Positions 45,176 through 57,681 of a DNA stretch of 64,000 bases are shown here, piece by piece. The DNA is from Gaertneriomyces semiglobifer. Its lineage: Eukaryota > Chytridiomycota > Chytridiomycetes > Spizellomycetales > Spizellomycetaceae. Every line of letters starts with the position of its first letter. Positions within the stretch are counted from its first letter, which is position 1. The notes beneath the pieces were generated by a model, which worked only from the letters and a program-made list of their open reading frames with translations, was not told the DNA's origin and searched no databases. The stretch spans positions 460,497 through 524,496 of the forward strand of contig JAHLKF010000012.1 of the NCBI GenBank assembly GCA_025558075.1. Direction: 5' to 3'. Both the position numbers and the translations under genes were made by a program.

Positions 45176-45465
45176 GTTCCACCACAATCGTCCAATGTTC
45201 CAAAAGCGTTTTTCTTCAAAAGCAGGCAATCGAATCGTGCCGTGCTGGTGGCTGCGGTGGGATCAAAGGATAATTGTTGGCGGCCCTCCTCGAATTCAGG
45301 GCTCTTTGAGGATTGCCCAACGCGAGAGGTGAGCCGAGCACCTAAACTTCACAGCAAACAAAGCAGCGAATCCTCATTAGAAACGACTATTACAACGATT
45401 TCTCGAGCCGAAGTTACTGCTATTACTACGAGGATCAAGTCTGGTTGGATGCCTGGTATGCGGGC

Positions 45466-47094
45466 ATGCGGGAATCGGAAGAGCGCTCGACTTGGACGAG
45501 TTTACCGGTGGAACTATGGACCCACATCTTTCGCTACATAGAGTGCCCATGCCAATTAGCGTTTTGCTCTCGGGATCTCCGCAGAATATTTAAGTCCCCG
45601 CATGCTGTTGCGCAATGGTTAAGTACCAAGTACGGCCGCCCTCTCGCGTTATACCATGCGTTCAACAAGCATCCCAAGCTGCTGTCCCATGAGGTGGCAC
45701 AACAATTGGCATCTGTGGGGTCCAACGTACCGAGGTTTCTTGTACAGCAAGTAATGAAACAGCAGGCACAGGCAATGAGCGTCACCTTGGAAGGTCAGGA
45801 ATCGCCACAGATGATTTCACCGGGAGTGTTCGCATTCTTCATGAACGAAGGATATAGACGCTACGGCGATGATGTCAATTTCGGAGGAAACGATTTGTCG
45901 GATTTTGTGAGAATTCTATTCGACCCTGCTCCTGATTTGATCAGTGTTCGTCGAATGATTGTGGAATATGGATGGATACCCATGCGAAATTACGTGACAC
46001 ACCCCGAGGAAGTCGTCTACAGAATATCCAAGTTGGACATGTCCCTGTTAGATCACATGAGAACGAACAACGGTTGGGATCCATCAAACGTAAACTCTGG
46101 CGTAATGCGACGGGTGATTACGGATTCCGACTTTACGGAAACCGTTTTGCGAGGTTACATGGACCGCGGATTTGTCTTGACGCAACAGGCCATCAAGGCG
46201 GGCATCAGAAAATGTGATGACAGAACCTTAGCGGCATTGAAGCAACATGTGATGGAAGCAGAGTTATGTAGCTGCGTTTATGAAATCTTCGTGGACAACC
46301 TCGCCCCGGACTTCTCGTTTTCGGTTGGGTTAGTGACCTTTTTGCGTCAACACTTTCAAATTCCGGAAGAGGTTGTTGAGAGGGCGTTAATTGATACGAA
46401 ATACGCGCACGAGACACATGAACAGGATGATGCCACGTTGCGATCAGATACAAACCAACTGCCAGAGGTCGCGCCCGGTGCAGAAGGACCTGGGGTTCCC
46501 CACACCTTCGCTCCCCCGCGCAGTTCATCGTTGCCACCACTTCCGGTGAAGCTTCCTCACCCTACAACACGTTGTTTTAAACAGCAGAAACCCAGCACAG
46601 CGTGGCGATGGGTACTACGTACTTATGGCCCGCAGCACCGCTTTGCGCGAGCGTGCTTTAACGATGCGCTGCTTTGTTTGCCTCAAATTGATGCAGGGCA
46701 GCGTCCAGTTACGCATGATTACCTAGCAGCTGGGGTGAAGTTTACACCTGCGCACGTGCGATACCTATCTGCCATAGCTATGGGTTCTAGTGGTTTTGCG
46801 GTGTTGGCCACTCATGATCTGCTGCAGCGGATGCGTCAACAAATTACGGAGGGTGTGGCGATATCGTCTGATGAGGATAGCGAGAGCTCCCGCATGGCTT
46901 GGTACAGAGCATTTGAGAGGGAAATTGCTTTTCTCCGATCACTGCCAGGGCGGAAACGGTCTACGCAGGAAAAAACGCAGCCAGTGTGGGCGACGCGCAA
47001 GGCATCGGACCCGGCGTTTCCGACCGCCTGGTTTCTTGGTGATATGGAGACTATACTTGCAGAGCTCAGCCAGCATACCCCTGACTGTTGTTGA
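45466..47094 (+). CDS. F-box protein
   Basis: Single open exon, 542 aa from the first ATG; the frame is open about 100 bases further upstream without ATG, so an extra 5' exon is possible. The N-terminus is an F-box: SLPVELWTHIFRYIECPCQLAFCSRDLRRIF. It would bind Skp1 and make this a substrate adaptor of an SCF ubiquitin ligase. The following 350 residues are helical, with loosely repeated 30-35-residue units (for example FVRILFDPAPDLISVRRMIVEY), possibly degenerate helical repeats for substrate binding. The C-terminus holds no known domain. It is divergent from the unrecognised gene to its left. The substrate cannot be inferred. Confidence 0.8.
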   Translation: MRESEERSTWTSLPVELWTHIFRYIECPCQLAFCSRDLRRIFKSPHAVAQWLSTKYGRPLALYHAFNKHPKLLSHEVAQQLASVGSNVPRFLVQQVMKQQAQAMSVTLEGQESPQMISPGVFAFFMNEGYRRYGDDVNFGGNDLSDFVRILFDPAPDLISVRRMIVEYGWIPMRNYVTHPEEVVYRISKLDMSLLDHMRTNNGWDPSNVNSGVMRRVITDSDFTETVLRGYMDRGFVLTQQAIKAGIRKCDDRTLAALKQHVMEAELCSCVYEIFVDNLAPDFSFSVGLVTFLRQHFQIPEEVVERALIDTKYAHETHEQDDATLRSDTNQLPEVAPGAEGPGVPHTFAPPRSSSLPPLPVKLPHPTTRCFKQQKPSTAWRWVLRTYGPQHRFARACFNDALLCLPQIDAGQRPVTHDYLAAGVKFTPAHVRYLSAIAMGSSGFAVLATHDLLQRMRQQITEGVAISSDEDSESSRMAWYRAFEREIAFLRSLPGRKRSTQEKTQPVWATRKASDPAFPTAWFLGDMETILAELSQHTPDCC

Positions 47095-47343
47095 TGATGA
47101 TGTGCCTCGACCTTTTTTTTTGGCAGTAAGACATTCTTGGATTTCAGGTTAAGAGAAGGCGAACATGTCGCAATTCATAATGTACGGTGTATGACACCAC
47201 TTTAGGCATTAATCAATAGCAGCTTATTCTCAGTTGAATACGGTGTAGGTTGATGTTTATGTACAATGAAAATGCCTGTCTGAACTATATACAGAGCGCC
47301 ATCTACGTACTCTACGGGACTCACATACACACAAAGCAAGGTA

Positions 47344-48752
47344 TTAATGATTGTGATGGCGTGTAGCCATCATCTCTTTCACTTTAGGATCCTGTCGAAG
47401 CGCCCACCACACCTGAACTTCGCCGTTTAGGGCACCAGCTTCCAAGTTTTCCTTCACGATGGCGTAGTCCTGTTTAGGGATGTATATAAACTCGGTTTGC
47501 AGACCCTTAGCTTGGTACTCGCTTCCCAAGTAGCTTGCGACAGCAATATGTTCGTAAGTTTTGGATCCAGGCAAGAAGTACAAGTCGTAGCCGTTCAGGT
47601 ACATCTTGTCCAAGAGATCCTCAAATCGTTCCTTCGGAATCTCTGTGGTTGACGGAAGGTCCATTGTAACATGACGAACGTGATGAGAAGCCAGCAACGG
47701 GAAGCTTGACGTTAAAAGGTCTATGATGGTTTGTGATGATTGACCGGGAAGAGAGATGCGAAGGAGAGCTATCGGATCTTTCATAATGGGCAAAGCGGAG
47801 ACGCTTCCCAGTGTTCTGCTAGTTCCAGCGGCCTTCGTTGTTGTTGTGGGCAGGGCCATGGAGTGAAACCATAGCTTATCGCTGACCGCATTTAGCCGAG
47901 CCGCCATTTGAATTGGTGGTAGCAAGGCGTCGGAGACATCCGTAGGAAGCACGCAGTGCACTATACCAGCTCCTCGCACGGCTGCCAGAAGAGCGTGATG
48001 GGCATATCCACCGCTTGGTCCTCGGGCATCGCAACCAACATCAATCACTTGGGCAGTTTCCTCTAACGCAATAGAGTCCGACATTGTGCGCATTAGAACT
48101 GCAATAGAGAAATCACTGGTCAGAGTCGAGAGATGCCCGCGTGCATCGGTCGGCTGAGCAATGAAAATCTACATACAACGTTAACATGAGTAGCTGGAGC
48201 CCTGGCCAGCTCATAAATGAAGTTACTTACCGGAGGTTTGCTGTCCACAGCAACTACAAAGTTGACTCCCTCTAATACGGGCTTCCAGCTTCCGTCCTTG
48301 ATGCTGTCCATTTCAAAAACAGGTCCAACCGGATCGGCAACGCCAGGTTCACCGTGCAGAAGCTCGTGGTCCATGCCTGCCATATCATCATCGTCGTCAG
48401 CACCATGGTGGCCTCCAGCCTCGCTGTTAGAGGAACTGGGGTCGTTCTGCGTTTTATCGGTACCCCCTTTCGCATCCTCGCCTGGCGGCTGCGCGGGTTT
48501 GATTGAATTACTATCATTGTGTGTCACTGGTCTCGTAACTTCCTTGGTAGGAGTTGTATTCGCCGCTCCCTTCCCTACTGGCGCTGTCTCAACAACGGTG
48601 CTCGAGGTTGACGGCGAGCCCGCTGGTGAAGCGACAAAGAGAATCACGAGCACCAAGCATACGAAAAGTACTACACCAATTGTACACCTGCGGGATTTGG
48701 ACGAGTTGTTCCTCGCGGCCGAGGGACTCAATGGAGCGTAGGACGACGGCAT
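47344..48752 (-). CDS. Type II membrane protein with FkbM-like methyltransferase domain
   Basis: Exons (minus strand) 48231..48752 and 47344..48168 give 448 aa. A short basic cytoplasmic head precedes one membrane anchor (IGVVLFVCLVLVILFVA, about residues 25-42), then a Ser/Thr/Pro-rich and His/Asp-rich stem. The C-terminal lumenal domain resembles FkbM-type methyltransferases: VIDVGCDARGPSGGYAHHALL fits the SAM-binding motif I, later VRHVTMDLPSTTEIP and GYDLYFLPG. This layout is typical of Golgi or ER enzymes acting on glycans or proteins. The usual DxGANxG is changed to DVGCDARGP, so activity is uncertain. It shares a 364-bp divergent region with the Rmd8-type gene. Confidence 0.75.
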
Positions 48753-49116
48753 TGCCTTTCTTCGCTACACGGCTGGCTGGTTGGGATGGTTCGTTCGTTG
48801 GTAGGTCGTTGGTGGCAGGAAAGGCCCTGGTGAAGTGGTTTCAGGTTTGGTTCAACGCGCGAAAGACGCAGAACTACTGTTTGTGTTAATACGAAAAACG
48901 CAACGGACCTCGGCGGATGCAGAACAAGACAAGGCCGGATACCACAAAGCCAGGAAGATCCGTCCGCTGCGATCTAGAGCCTATTTAATTCTGCTCTGTC
49001 GCTGCTCACTTAGGACTTGTCAGGCTCTTGCGTTGTAGAATATTAATCAGGCTTCGAGAAACCTCCCGCAACAAACGTCATTACTGCCACCATCATAACG
49101 ACGATAGGCAGTGAAG
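48753..49116. promoter_or_regulatory. Divergent promoter region, FkbM-like and Rmd8-like genes
   Basis: 364 bp between two start codons facing away from each other. No specific operator recognised; an ORF of 111 codons from 48554 crosses it and is a shadow. Confidence 0.45.
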
Positions 49117-50971
49117 ATGACAAGTTCTCGTCCTAATGGAAGACCGTCTCGGGAAGCGTCGTATGATGAGACACAACCCTTACTCCCGCCGCCTGTAACG
49201 GCGTCTAGTACGCATAATGTCACAGCTGGAAGCGTTGTTTCCGGCGCCACAGCAAGTGCCACGAAACCTGATGGCCCTGGTGCCTCTGGGAAGAAGGCCG
49301 ATGTGCCCACAAGAATGCCCAAAAGGTATCAACTTATGTTTGTGTTCTCGCCCTCACGTTACCCTAATTGTCTGGCATATCTTGCATGAAGAACTACGAA
49401 GACATCGCAGAAACTCACGCTTTTTCCAGCCGATGTGCCTTCAGACGCTATTCCAGATGAGGACACACAGGAGGTAGATGCCTCGGATGATACCTACACC
49501 ATACCACAGTTGCCACATGTCATCGTCAAAACGCAGAAAGAGCGCTGGTTGAGCCGACTGGAGAAAAAGTGGTTACCGCGAGTTACCGCATATTGCACTG
49601 CAAACAGCTACAAGATGCGAGATCTTGTGGATTTTTTGAAGAGTAAAAGTGGTGTCCATCGTTGTGTTCCTAAAAAGTTTGATGAAGGTAAAGGTCCTTT
49701 CGATTTATAGTAGGCTGGATCGCGCAGAACCGGCAGGGTTGACCTTAACGAATGTCCGCATTTCGCAGTGGTACATACGCCGTTTGCCTTCACACCCGGG
49801 TTCCAGACACCGCAGTCATCCAATGAGCAGATTGTTTCGGATCCCGCAGGAGATACGATTCCCGGAGAATTCCAACATCATCAAGTCCACGAGCGGCCGC
49901 CAAATATTGAGAATTTGTCCTCATTTTTTGAACAGAACATAGATGCTCTTGGCCGTAGTTTACCATCGGACATCCCATACACGTCACTCGCAAAGCGGAT
50001 ATCCCCGATCGGGGAGTGTCTTTTCTTTGAGTACGGAGTGGTCGTTATGTGGGGACTCAGTGAAGAAGAAGAGCAGCGAATCCTTGCATTACTTGAGCCA
50101 TTTGAGGAAGAAAAGCTCCCACCAGCAGATGTCGAAGTTGAGGAGTTTCACTTTCACTATAATGCTTATCAACAACCGAGGATATACAACGATGTGATCA
50201 CGCTGAAAAATCCTGCGAATTATATGATCAAAGTTGCGATTAGCCATGCTATTGCTCAGAGTGTCAAATTGGCCCTCTTTGAAGAACTGATTGAGGAGAC
50301 AATCGAGGGTATGAAACATGTACCAACGGTCTTGGCAGAGACGGGTAACATCCGTATGAGTCGTAAAAGTGTCAATAGAAAGATAGGCCAGGTGCGTGAA
50401 ATTTTGCCAGCTTTGTTTCATCCGTGCTTGTGTCGATCATAAACTCACTGACATTGCCCCTTTTCCCATTCATAACAGCTCTTCATCATGCGAATCAACG
50501 TCAACCTTGTTTCCAATGTGCTGGACATTCCGGAAATCTTTTGGAGTGAGCCGGCCTTAGAACCCCTATATATGGCCATTCGCGGATATCTAGAGATATC
50601 ACAGCGGTACGTCTACCTCTTCAGTCCACATGGCGTTATGTGAGAGTTCACCTAACATGACGTTACAAATAGTGTGGATCTGTTAAATCAGCGCGTATCG
50701 GTTATTTCTGATCTGCTCGATATGTTGAAAGAGCATCAGACAAGTTCTCATGGGGAGCAACTTGAGTGGATCGTCATCATTCTAATTGGTGAGTTGATAT
50801 CGAATGATTCGCTTGTACTTGACGCCTCAGGCCAACTTTGCATACTTTTCAGCTCTTGAGATTGTCATTGCAGTCCTCACGATTTCGTTTGATCTGTCAA
50901 GTTACCTGAAACACGAAGGATCTTTGAGTTCTCGTGCTATCGGATTTGCAGGAACGAAAGCATTTGAATAA
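49117..50971 (+). CDS. DUF155 protein, Rmd8/Sif2-like
   Basis: Six exons: 49117..49325, 49392..49687, 49769..50391, 50479..50606, 50673..50788 and 50853..50971, giving 496 aa. DUF155 (RMND1/Rmd1/Rmd8 family) is seen from about residue 130: TAYCTANSYKMRDLVDFLKS, FFEYGVVVMWGLSEEEE, FHFHYNAYQQPRIYNDVITL, AISHAIAQSVKLALFEEL, IPEIFWSEPALEPLY and QRVSVISDLLDMLKEH. The family's C-terminal hydrophobic helix follows (EWIVIILIALEIVIAVLTI). The Rmd1/Rmd8 branch is cytosolic or endomembrane, needed for sporulation-linked phenotypes in yeast; RMND1 is mitochondrial. The disordered N-terminus without presequence favours the Rmd8/Sif2 branch. Molecular function is unknown for the family. Confidence 0.9.
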
Positions 50972-51540
50972 CTTGACGGGCGCCGAAACCTTCCTGTACC
51001 ATATTATTAATTCGTTATCCGCCGTCCCTCAAACTCGATATGCGTCTATCCAATTGTATGCTAGAATAGGTGCAGTGATGTTCCGCAAACTCAACTTCCA
51101 AAGCAGCATGTTGGGCAAACAAAGGTACCCATTCAAGAGTTTCATGATTGTCAGGCGAACCCGTCTACGAAGAGGGAACGCAGTTTCCCACCGAGCGGTG
51201 CCGCTCTCAATCGTCATGAAACATTTTCCAGATAGGATCTATCTCCCGTCTTAACTTTCGCCCACGGAGACCAACCACGCAAGGACCATCTTGTAGGAAA
51301 AAGGTAAAGACCCCCTCGCTGCAGATTCGATCAACTACCCCAGTTGGCGGCGAATATAGGAGATGCGCATCTATTTGCCATCCATGCCTACCTTTGGCGG
51401 TTCAGGAAACGAATATGATAACATGGTTAGCACGATGTTAGAGGAGCGCCGGCGCTGTTTTTGCCAAAGACTAAAGTGACCGCGCCAATAACTACACGCA
51501 TACACTAGCGATGGTACGAAATGCGACAACGTAGAAAGGA
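50972..51540. other. Intergenic, 569 bp
   Basis: A 106-codon open stretch (50934..51254) overlaps the last exon of the DUF155 gene in another frame and shows no domain; I treat it as a shadow. The right part is the SUN-protein promoter. Confidence 0.45.
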
Positions 51541-54279
51541 ATGATACCAAGAAGGCTCCTTAGATGTAGTGCTATCACCATCGTAACCTGGTGGGCCCTG
51601 CTTGTGAGTTCTGTGCTGCTGCTGTTCGGCAGCGTCGATGCTCGAGCACAGTCTCCGGCCAAAGAGGCCGCAGCGACATGTCCTCGATCGCACCTTATAC
51701 TGGACGGTCCAAGAATTGGATTTGACTATCAAGACGCTGCATTGAGACAATGCCCTGTCGACCGGCCTACTCCTGATGGTCAGCCGCTTCGTTCAGCTAT
51801 TGATGTGGTCGCTCAGGTCACTGTTTCAGAGGTAGTCGAGAACATCGCAAAGCCAGCGACAAGCGAGCCTCATGGAACCCAAACGCATGTCGAACTGGAA
51901 GAGATACCTGTGCCGACTGCCACCTCAAAGGAGGCGACATGTATCACGCTACTAGGACCACCACTTGGCACGAAAAGCGACACAGCAAAGATCGGACAAC
52001 TTGGGCCTACTCATCCTGCCAAGCAACAGGCGAGCATAAGCGCCGACACCGAGCAGAAAGATAAGCTGCGGAACAAGATCAAGGTCGGTACTACCTCCAA
52101 TTCAAACACACCCATTTCATCCGGAACGACCGTTCCAGCGGGAGAGGTCACTCCGCCCGTTGTTGTCAAATCTCTTCTGCCAAGCCCGCAGTCAGCTAAA
52201 GAACCTCACGAAGGTATTCTTCCTGAAACGAAATCACGCTCGTCCCTGTGGATTACCCCGACCACTATACCGCCCATGATTTCAAAGCAAAGGTTCAATT
52301 ATGCTTCATTCGACTGTGGTGCTCTAATACTGTCCCATAATCCGGGAGCGACATCGGCCACATCCATTTTGCACAACAACAAAGACGCATATATGTTGAA
52401 CAAGTGCTCTTCAAAACGGTTTATCACTGTTGAGCTCTGTGATGACATTCTGGTGGACACGGTTATGCTTGCGAACTTCGAATTTTTTTCCAGCATGTTC
52501 AAAGATTTTGAGATAGCTGTGAGCGACAGGTACCCTCCGAAGCACGATTGGACGGTGTTGGGACGGTTTCGAGCTAGGAATGTGCGAGATTTCCAGGTCA
52601 GTGCCCACCCAGGGTATTCTTCGAACCCCCAGCCTTGAAAGTTTCCTCACACCCGATTTCTACAGTATTTCAAGGTTGATAATCCCCGTATCTGGGCACG
52701 CTATCTAAAGGTCACCTTCCTGTCTGATTACGGACATGAGTACTACTGTCCGCTAAGCAATTTGCGCGTCTACGGAACAACCATGATGGAAGAGATGAAA
52801 GCTGAAGAATTTAAGCTTGCCAACAGTAATGCGTCCGCTACATCAGATGAAGACTCGAAGTCAGGCCCAATTGTAGACACGCGGAACGTAGACGCCGACG
52901 AGTATTTACGGGTGCAGAATACATCCGCTACTACTTCAAGCGCTGAGATTGAAAGAGAGACTGAGGCGGCGGGCAATGTGCGAGAATCCGACACACATAC
53001 TCCGTTGCGCCCTACGGTGACTCCTTTACCCAAATCCAAGCCGAAGCATCCACGTGAAGTATTAGATGTCACCCCAGTCTCGAATGCGTTCGTCTCAGAT
53101 GGCATCACAGCGCTGACACCGCGATTGCAAGTGATGATGCCTGACGAATATTATGCAACCGCTTCAGCGGACGATTTGCAACATACTTCCAATGAGTATA
53201 CGTATAGCGCTGACCACACCCCCGGCACGCAAGAATCCATTTTTAAAACCATCATGAAGAGGCTTAGTACGCTGGAAAGGAACGCCACTTTGACAATGGG
53301 CTTCCTACAAGAGCAGTCTCAGTCCTTGAATGCCATGTTTGACGACTTAGAACGAAACGAAGATGCCAAAGTGAGAATGCTGATCGGGTTCGTCAATCGA
53401 ACGCTGGGCAGGATTTATAGTGATCTGGTGGGTAGTGAGGTGGAGCCAGACCCTGCCACTTGCGTTGCATTACATATTTGTGTAGCTGACATACCCTGCA
53501 GCACATGGATTACACCCGGAACTGGGCTGTGTTGAGAGCGGACATTGAAATGCATACCAGATTTGCCCAAGTCAAGATTGATGAAGTGACAAACCTGACA
53601 TCGGAGCTCAAAAGCCAGGTAACTGAGTTCTCGAGGTTTGAGTTTGCACATCTCGCTCGCTAATTGAGTTGATATGATCAGATGTCGCGACAGTTCGTTG
53701 TGCAGTCTCTCATGACCCTTCTGGCCGTGCTCGCTGGTGCCGCCATATCGAAACTTGCAGCTGTTTTCGCAAAGGGGCGCTCAAGTGTCTTCAACAGCAC
53801 GCAATCTCAGGCACGCCTTACCGTTGCCCCGGCTGTGAACACCCCTTCAAATTCCTCACCGACCCCGCATGACAATTTTGCAACTGGAGAGGCACCGTCC
53901 ATTCTAGTGTCTGTGACATCTGCACCTCCACTGCCACACCGTACTCGGGATGCTGTCCTGAACGAGTCGACAGGGTGAATATTGATGGTTATGCATCGAC
54001 TCAAGCTTCGTGCACTGATTCTTTGTATCGCATAGCGTAACAACAGGGACGAGCGCATCCGTGGCCGTCACGCCATCTCGCGCATCGGTGGGGAAGAAAA
54101 AGCGCAAGCGACGCAAGTCAACTGCTGCAAGCACATTGAATGCGAGGCTCATGCGCATGATGCCGTCCAAATCCGAGAATGATGTACATGCGTTGAGCAA
54201 AAGTGAACGGCGAGGTTCCGCACCACCAGAAGTTCTACAAAAGTCTGCCAATTCGATAAACGCAGCCAACCAACGGTAA
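51541..54279 (+). CDS. SUN-domain membrane protein, Slp1/SUCO type
   Basis: Five exons: 51541..52596, 52666..53427, 53502..53618, 53682..53974 and 54036..54279, giving 823 aa. An N-terminal signal sequence (TWWALLVSSVLLLFGSVDARA) is followed by a Ser/Thr-rich stretch and a SUN-like domain (about 250-390): RFNYASFDCGALILSHNPGA, KCSSKRFITVELCDDILVDTV, ANFEFFSSMFKDFEIAVSD, WARYLKVTFLSDYGHEYYCPLSNLRVYG. After a low-complexity linker come a coiled-coil segment (residues about 545-640), one transmembrane helix (VQSLMTLLAVLAGAAI) and a Lys/Arg-rich tail. This is the layout of yeast Slp1 and animal SUCO/Opt, ER proteins that with Emp65 protect folding membrane proteins; it is distinct from nuclear-envelope SUN proteins. 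The last acceptor (CATAG at 54035) is the one that keeps phase. Confidence 0.92.
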
Positions 54280-54917
54280 TATTTTTATGAGCGTATGTAT
54301 ATATCACTGTTTCAACAAGGCTGCATCTTGGCGATGGTCCATTACGGATGCGAAAGCGCGTGAATGTTCGCCGGAGTAGAGTTGCTGGTTTGCACGGTTC
54401 TTCCTATCAGTATCTTTCAGGCAAGCGGAGACGTCACTGCTATGAACCACAGTTGAGTTGAGCTCACCGTGCAGAATACAATGCACTGATAAAGGTCAAC
54501 GAAGAGGAGAACGTCCACGCCCTGCCCGAATGTTTGGTTGGTCGGCCTCGTGAAAAAAGATGGCCTGCTGTGGTTGTGCTATTACGGTTCATGCCGATGT
54601 GTGCTGCATAGGCTTCCAATGTGCTGGAAGGTACCAGAGCACACCGGGATCGACGGCAGCAACTTGCGAGGTCAATTACATAGGTTTGGTAGGTGTTTTC
54701 GGGTGGTTTGACAACTCTTATTGGTGCAACAGTAAAGGCAGAATAGCATAACAGTTAACGACCGGGAATCTCTTTGAGGGTAGCCAGTTGCAATTTGCCA
54801 TAATCCATGCCGCTATAACGTGCAGAGCAAATGCCTCTTTGAACTGCTCAAATGCGATTTCACTACTAAACCTGCCATGTAGCTCCAAGGTATGCGCGTG
54901 TTGAACTTTGCACCCCG
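54280..54917. other. Intergenic, 638 bp: lipase promoter region
   Basis: No gene seen on either strand; short ORFs only. It contains the 3' flank of the SUN gene and the 5' region of the lipase. Confidence 0.45.
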
Positions 54918-57119
54918 ATGGCGGGAGCGAATACCCAACGACCAATGCCTTCACCGTCTGCCTCTGAAGTAGTGGAATCATCTGACTCCCTTTCCCTACC
55001 TCCTTCTCCTGGTTCGTCTCTTTTGACGACGCAGGCGCCGCTCCCCAATGGCCATCACGACGACGATGATGACAACGATGTCGCTTCAACCAAGAGTGGC
55101 AAAAGCACGATGGACGTAACAGACGAGCGCTTTCAGCACTTGACACCAGAAGAATGTAGGAACAGTAGATCCACTGCAGCTGTCGTATTCGCCAACGAGG
55201 TCCGACAACACTCGCTGCAAATGATGGATGACTTGTCAGATGCAGAGTCCAAGATAGCACATTCAGAGACGTCAGAATCTTCATCCTGCTCGCTGCAGAA
55301 GCGGCACATTACCACCAAAGCGTCTACAATGAGGCAGTGTGTTGACCAAGTATCGGATGTCTGCTCCTTTTGGACAAAGGAAATATTGGACAGAGTTCTC
55401 CTTCGAGATATGAATTCCTATTATCGACATCTAATGCAAGTGGCTACGAATTATGACCAATGGGCAGCAGCAGGTGGTATGCTGGACAAGTTGACCGGTA
55501 AAGATCGTTGGAGAGACGACCCAGTCAGTAAAGAGTACGACTACCAACTCATCCAGGAGCGCCTGCAGCAACTTCGGAAAGCACGTCAATCAGGCGACAT
55601 GAGGGCGATGATGTTCATCCTTCGAAGTTCTTTAAGCAGAAATATTGGCGACATTGGAAACCCAAGGTTATATGGATATACTTAGTTAAGCATCCCTGTT
55701 TCATCGTCCCGCACAGTATTGAACCTGGCCTAACTGCAGCGCAGTGTAGGTACAAAACATCTCATTGAAGACTATATTGATGAGCTCATACGGCAGCTTC
55801 ACATCATTTGTGAGCTGGAGTCATCGACGGTCTCCCCTGATGAGAAGTATGATTTCTTCATAAACACCCAGAAAGCGTTTGGCCGGACAGCGTTGTGTTT
55901 AAGTGGGGGTGGCTCGCTGGCTCTCTGCCACATTGGCGTATGTAAGGCACTCTACGAGTCTAACCTACTGCCTCGTGTAATTAGTGGGTCCTCTGGAGGT
56001 TCTATTGTGGCTGCCGTACTTTCTACCAGGACTGACGAGGAATTGGTTCGGGCATTCGATCCCCGGAATATCAATCTCAACTTCTTTGAGAACCCTGAGT
56101 CTAGGAAGGCGGGTACGGCAGCAAAGCTTCATAACTTTGTGCAGGATGGAGTAGTTTATGATATCGAAATTCTTCGGGAGGCGGTTCGCGACAACATCGG
56201 GGACATTACCTTTCAAGAAGCGTTCAACAAGACACGACGCATCCTGAATATCACCGTCAGTTCCTCGACGGTATACGAAATGCCGCGGTTACTGAACTAT
56301 CTGACAGCGCCAAACGTATTGATTTGGTCAGCTGTGGCTGCATCCTGTTCTGTGCCATTTGTGTACAGTTCCAGCCCTTTGCTGACCAAAGGTGCTGATG
56401 GATACAAGCCGTGGAATCCATCTGGGCACCGCTGGATCGACGGCTCGGTGGAAGGAGATCTGCCCATGACGCGAATTTCAGAGATGTTCAACGTCAACCA
56501 TTTCATTGTGTGCCAAGTTAATCCTCACGTCGTTCCTTTCATGAGCAACGATCCTTCACCATCGTTAATCTCTCGAGCGGTTCAAGGAGTTGCTTCACTG
56601 GTTCGCTCAGAAGTACATCATCGCCTCACTCAGATCTCTGAACTTGGGGCGACATCTCCTCTACTGTATCGTTTGCGTACCGTTATTAGCCAGAAATACT
56701 ACGGAGACATAACCATAGTACCAACTCTTCGCATTATGGATTATGCCCGAGTGTTGGGAAACCCTGATCCAGAGAGAGCAATCTATTTCTCCAACCTCGG
56801 TGAAAGAGCTACGTGGCCGCAAATGTCCATACTAAGCAATCACTGCAAAATTGAGCTATGCTTGGATGAGATTCTCTATCGGACCCGTCTGCGCAAGCTC
56901 GTCCGTCAACGTACTCCACTCACAGGCATTCACGTCAACGAGTTCGATCTCAGATCACTAGGACCGTTGACCGCGCCGTTGCCCGAAGGAAAGCCGTTGC
57001 CATTCAGCTTGCAGGGAGCTTCGGAGGAGACGGATATTGACGGTGACCAGGATGGTTCATGGGCCAAGCGGGAACGGTCCGACCCCGTCAAGCCTTCGCG
57101 AAGGGATTATTTCTCGTAG
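54918..57119 (+). CDS. Patatin-type triacylglycerol lipase (Tgl3/4/5, SDP1-like)
   Basis: Exons 54918..55684 and 55745..57119 give 713 aa. After a disordered Ser-rich N-terminus, a DUF3336 region (YDQWAAAGGMLDKLTG...WR, RNIGDIGNPRLY, split by the intron before VGTKHLIEDYIDEL) precedes the patatin domain. The oxyanion loop is LSGGGSLAL, the nucleophile Ser lies in GSSGGS (near residue 337), and the dyad Asp in WIDGSVEGDLPM (near 487). These lipases hydrolyse storage triacylglycerol on lipid droplets; some also have lysophospholipid acyltransferase activity, but no HxxxxD motif was evident to me. Catalytic residues are intact. The C-terminal 60 residues are acidic and Pro-rich. Confidence 0.94.
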
Positions 57120-57681
57120 TCAGAATAGATTACAAGATTAGCTTAACTTACATAATATCTTTATGCTTAGGAAGGAACGTTGCTATTAGCAGACGTTTTT
57201 GTTGGCGCTCTTAAGCATTGTTTGGCTGTGACGAGTTTGATGAAATTTCCACGGAGAGCGCGCGCGCGAGGTTCCGAACTCATTCCAAAAAACATTCCAA
57301 AAATCACACAAGGAATACCATGGGCGGCCTACAGGTTGACCTTTTGCTTCATGAATATCATGTGACGCGTGGGACTTACTATAATAAGCCCGGTTGAATG
57401 GTACCCGTCTCAAGTTCCGTGGGCCATGTTTGCTCAACAGTATGATTGAATACGTGCGTTTAGTGCCGAACGCTCATTGCGTGCACACAAATAGCGAAAT
57501 GGGTAGTATTGCATATTTGGGGGCACTTGTGGGGTAGAGTTCTGGAATGGCTGTGGCTTTGTCGATACCGGTGAGGAGCGAAGCAAGCGTAGATAGCAGC
57601 AGAGTAATCGCCTAGACGACCACCGCGCGGTTGCCGACCACTTCTTTGGCTTCCACGGGCTTTGTGGCGTATAGAATAACG
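57120..57681. other. Intergenic, 562 bp
   Basis: No gene supported. A short alternating GC run lies at 57258..57268. Two overlapping minus-strand ORFs (57434..57709, 57460..57693) run across the receptor start and are shadows. Confidence 0.45.

Noticed and set aside
48217..48741. 174-codon plus-strand ORF
   Set aside because: Antisense to the low-complexity stem of the FkbM-like gene.
50934..51254. 106-codon plus-strand ORF
   Set aside because: Overlaps the last DUF155 exon in another frame; no domain and no conserved texture.
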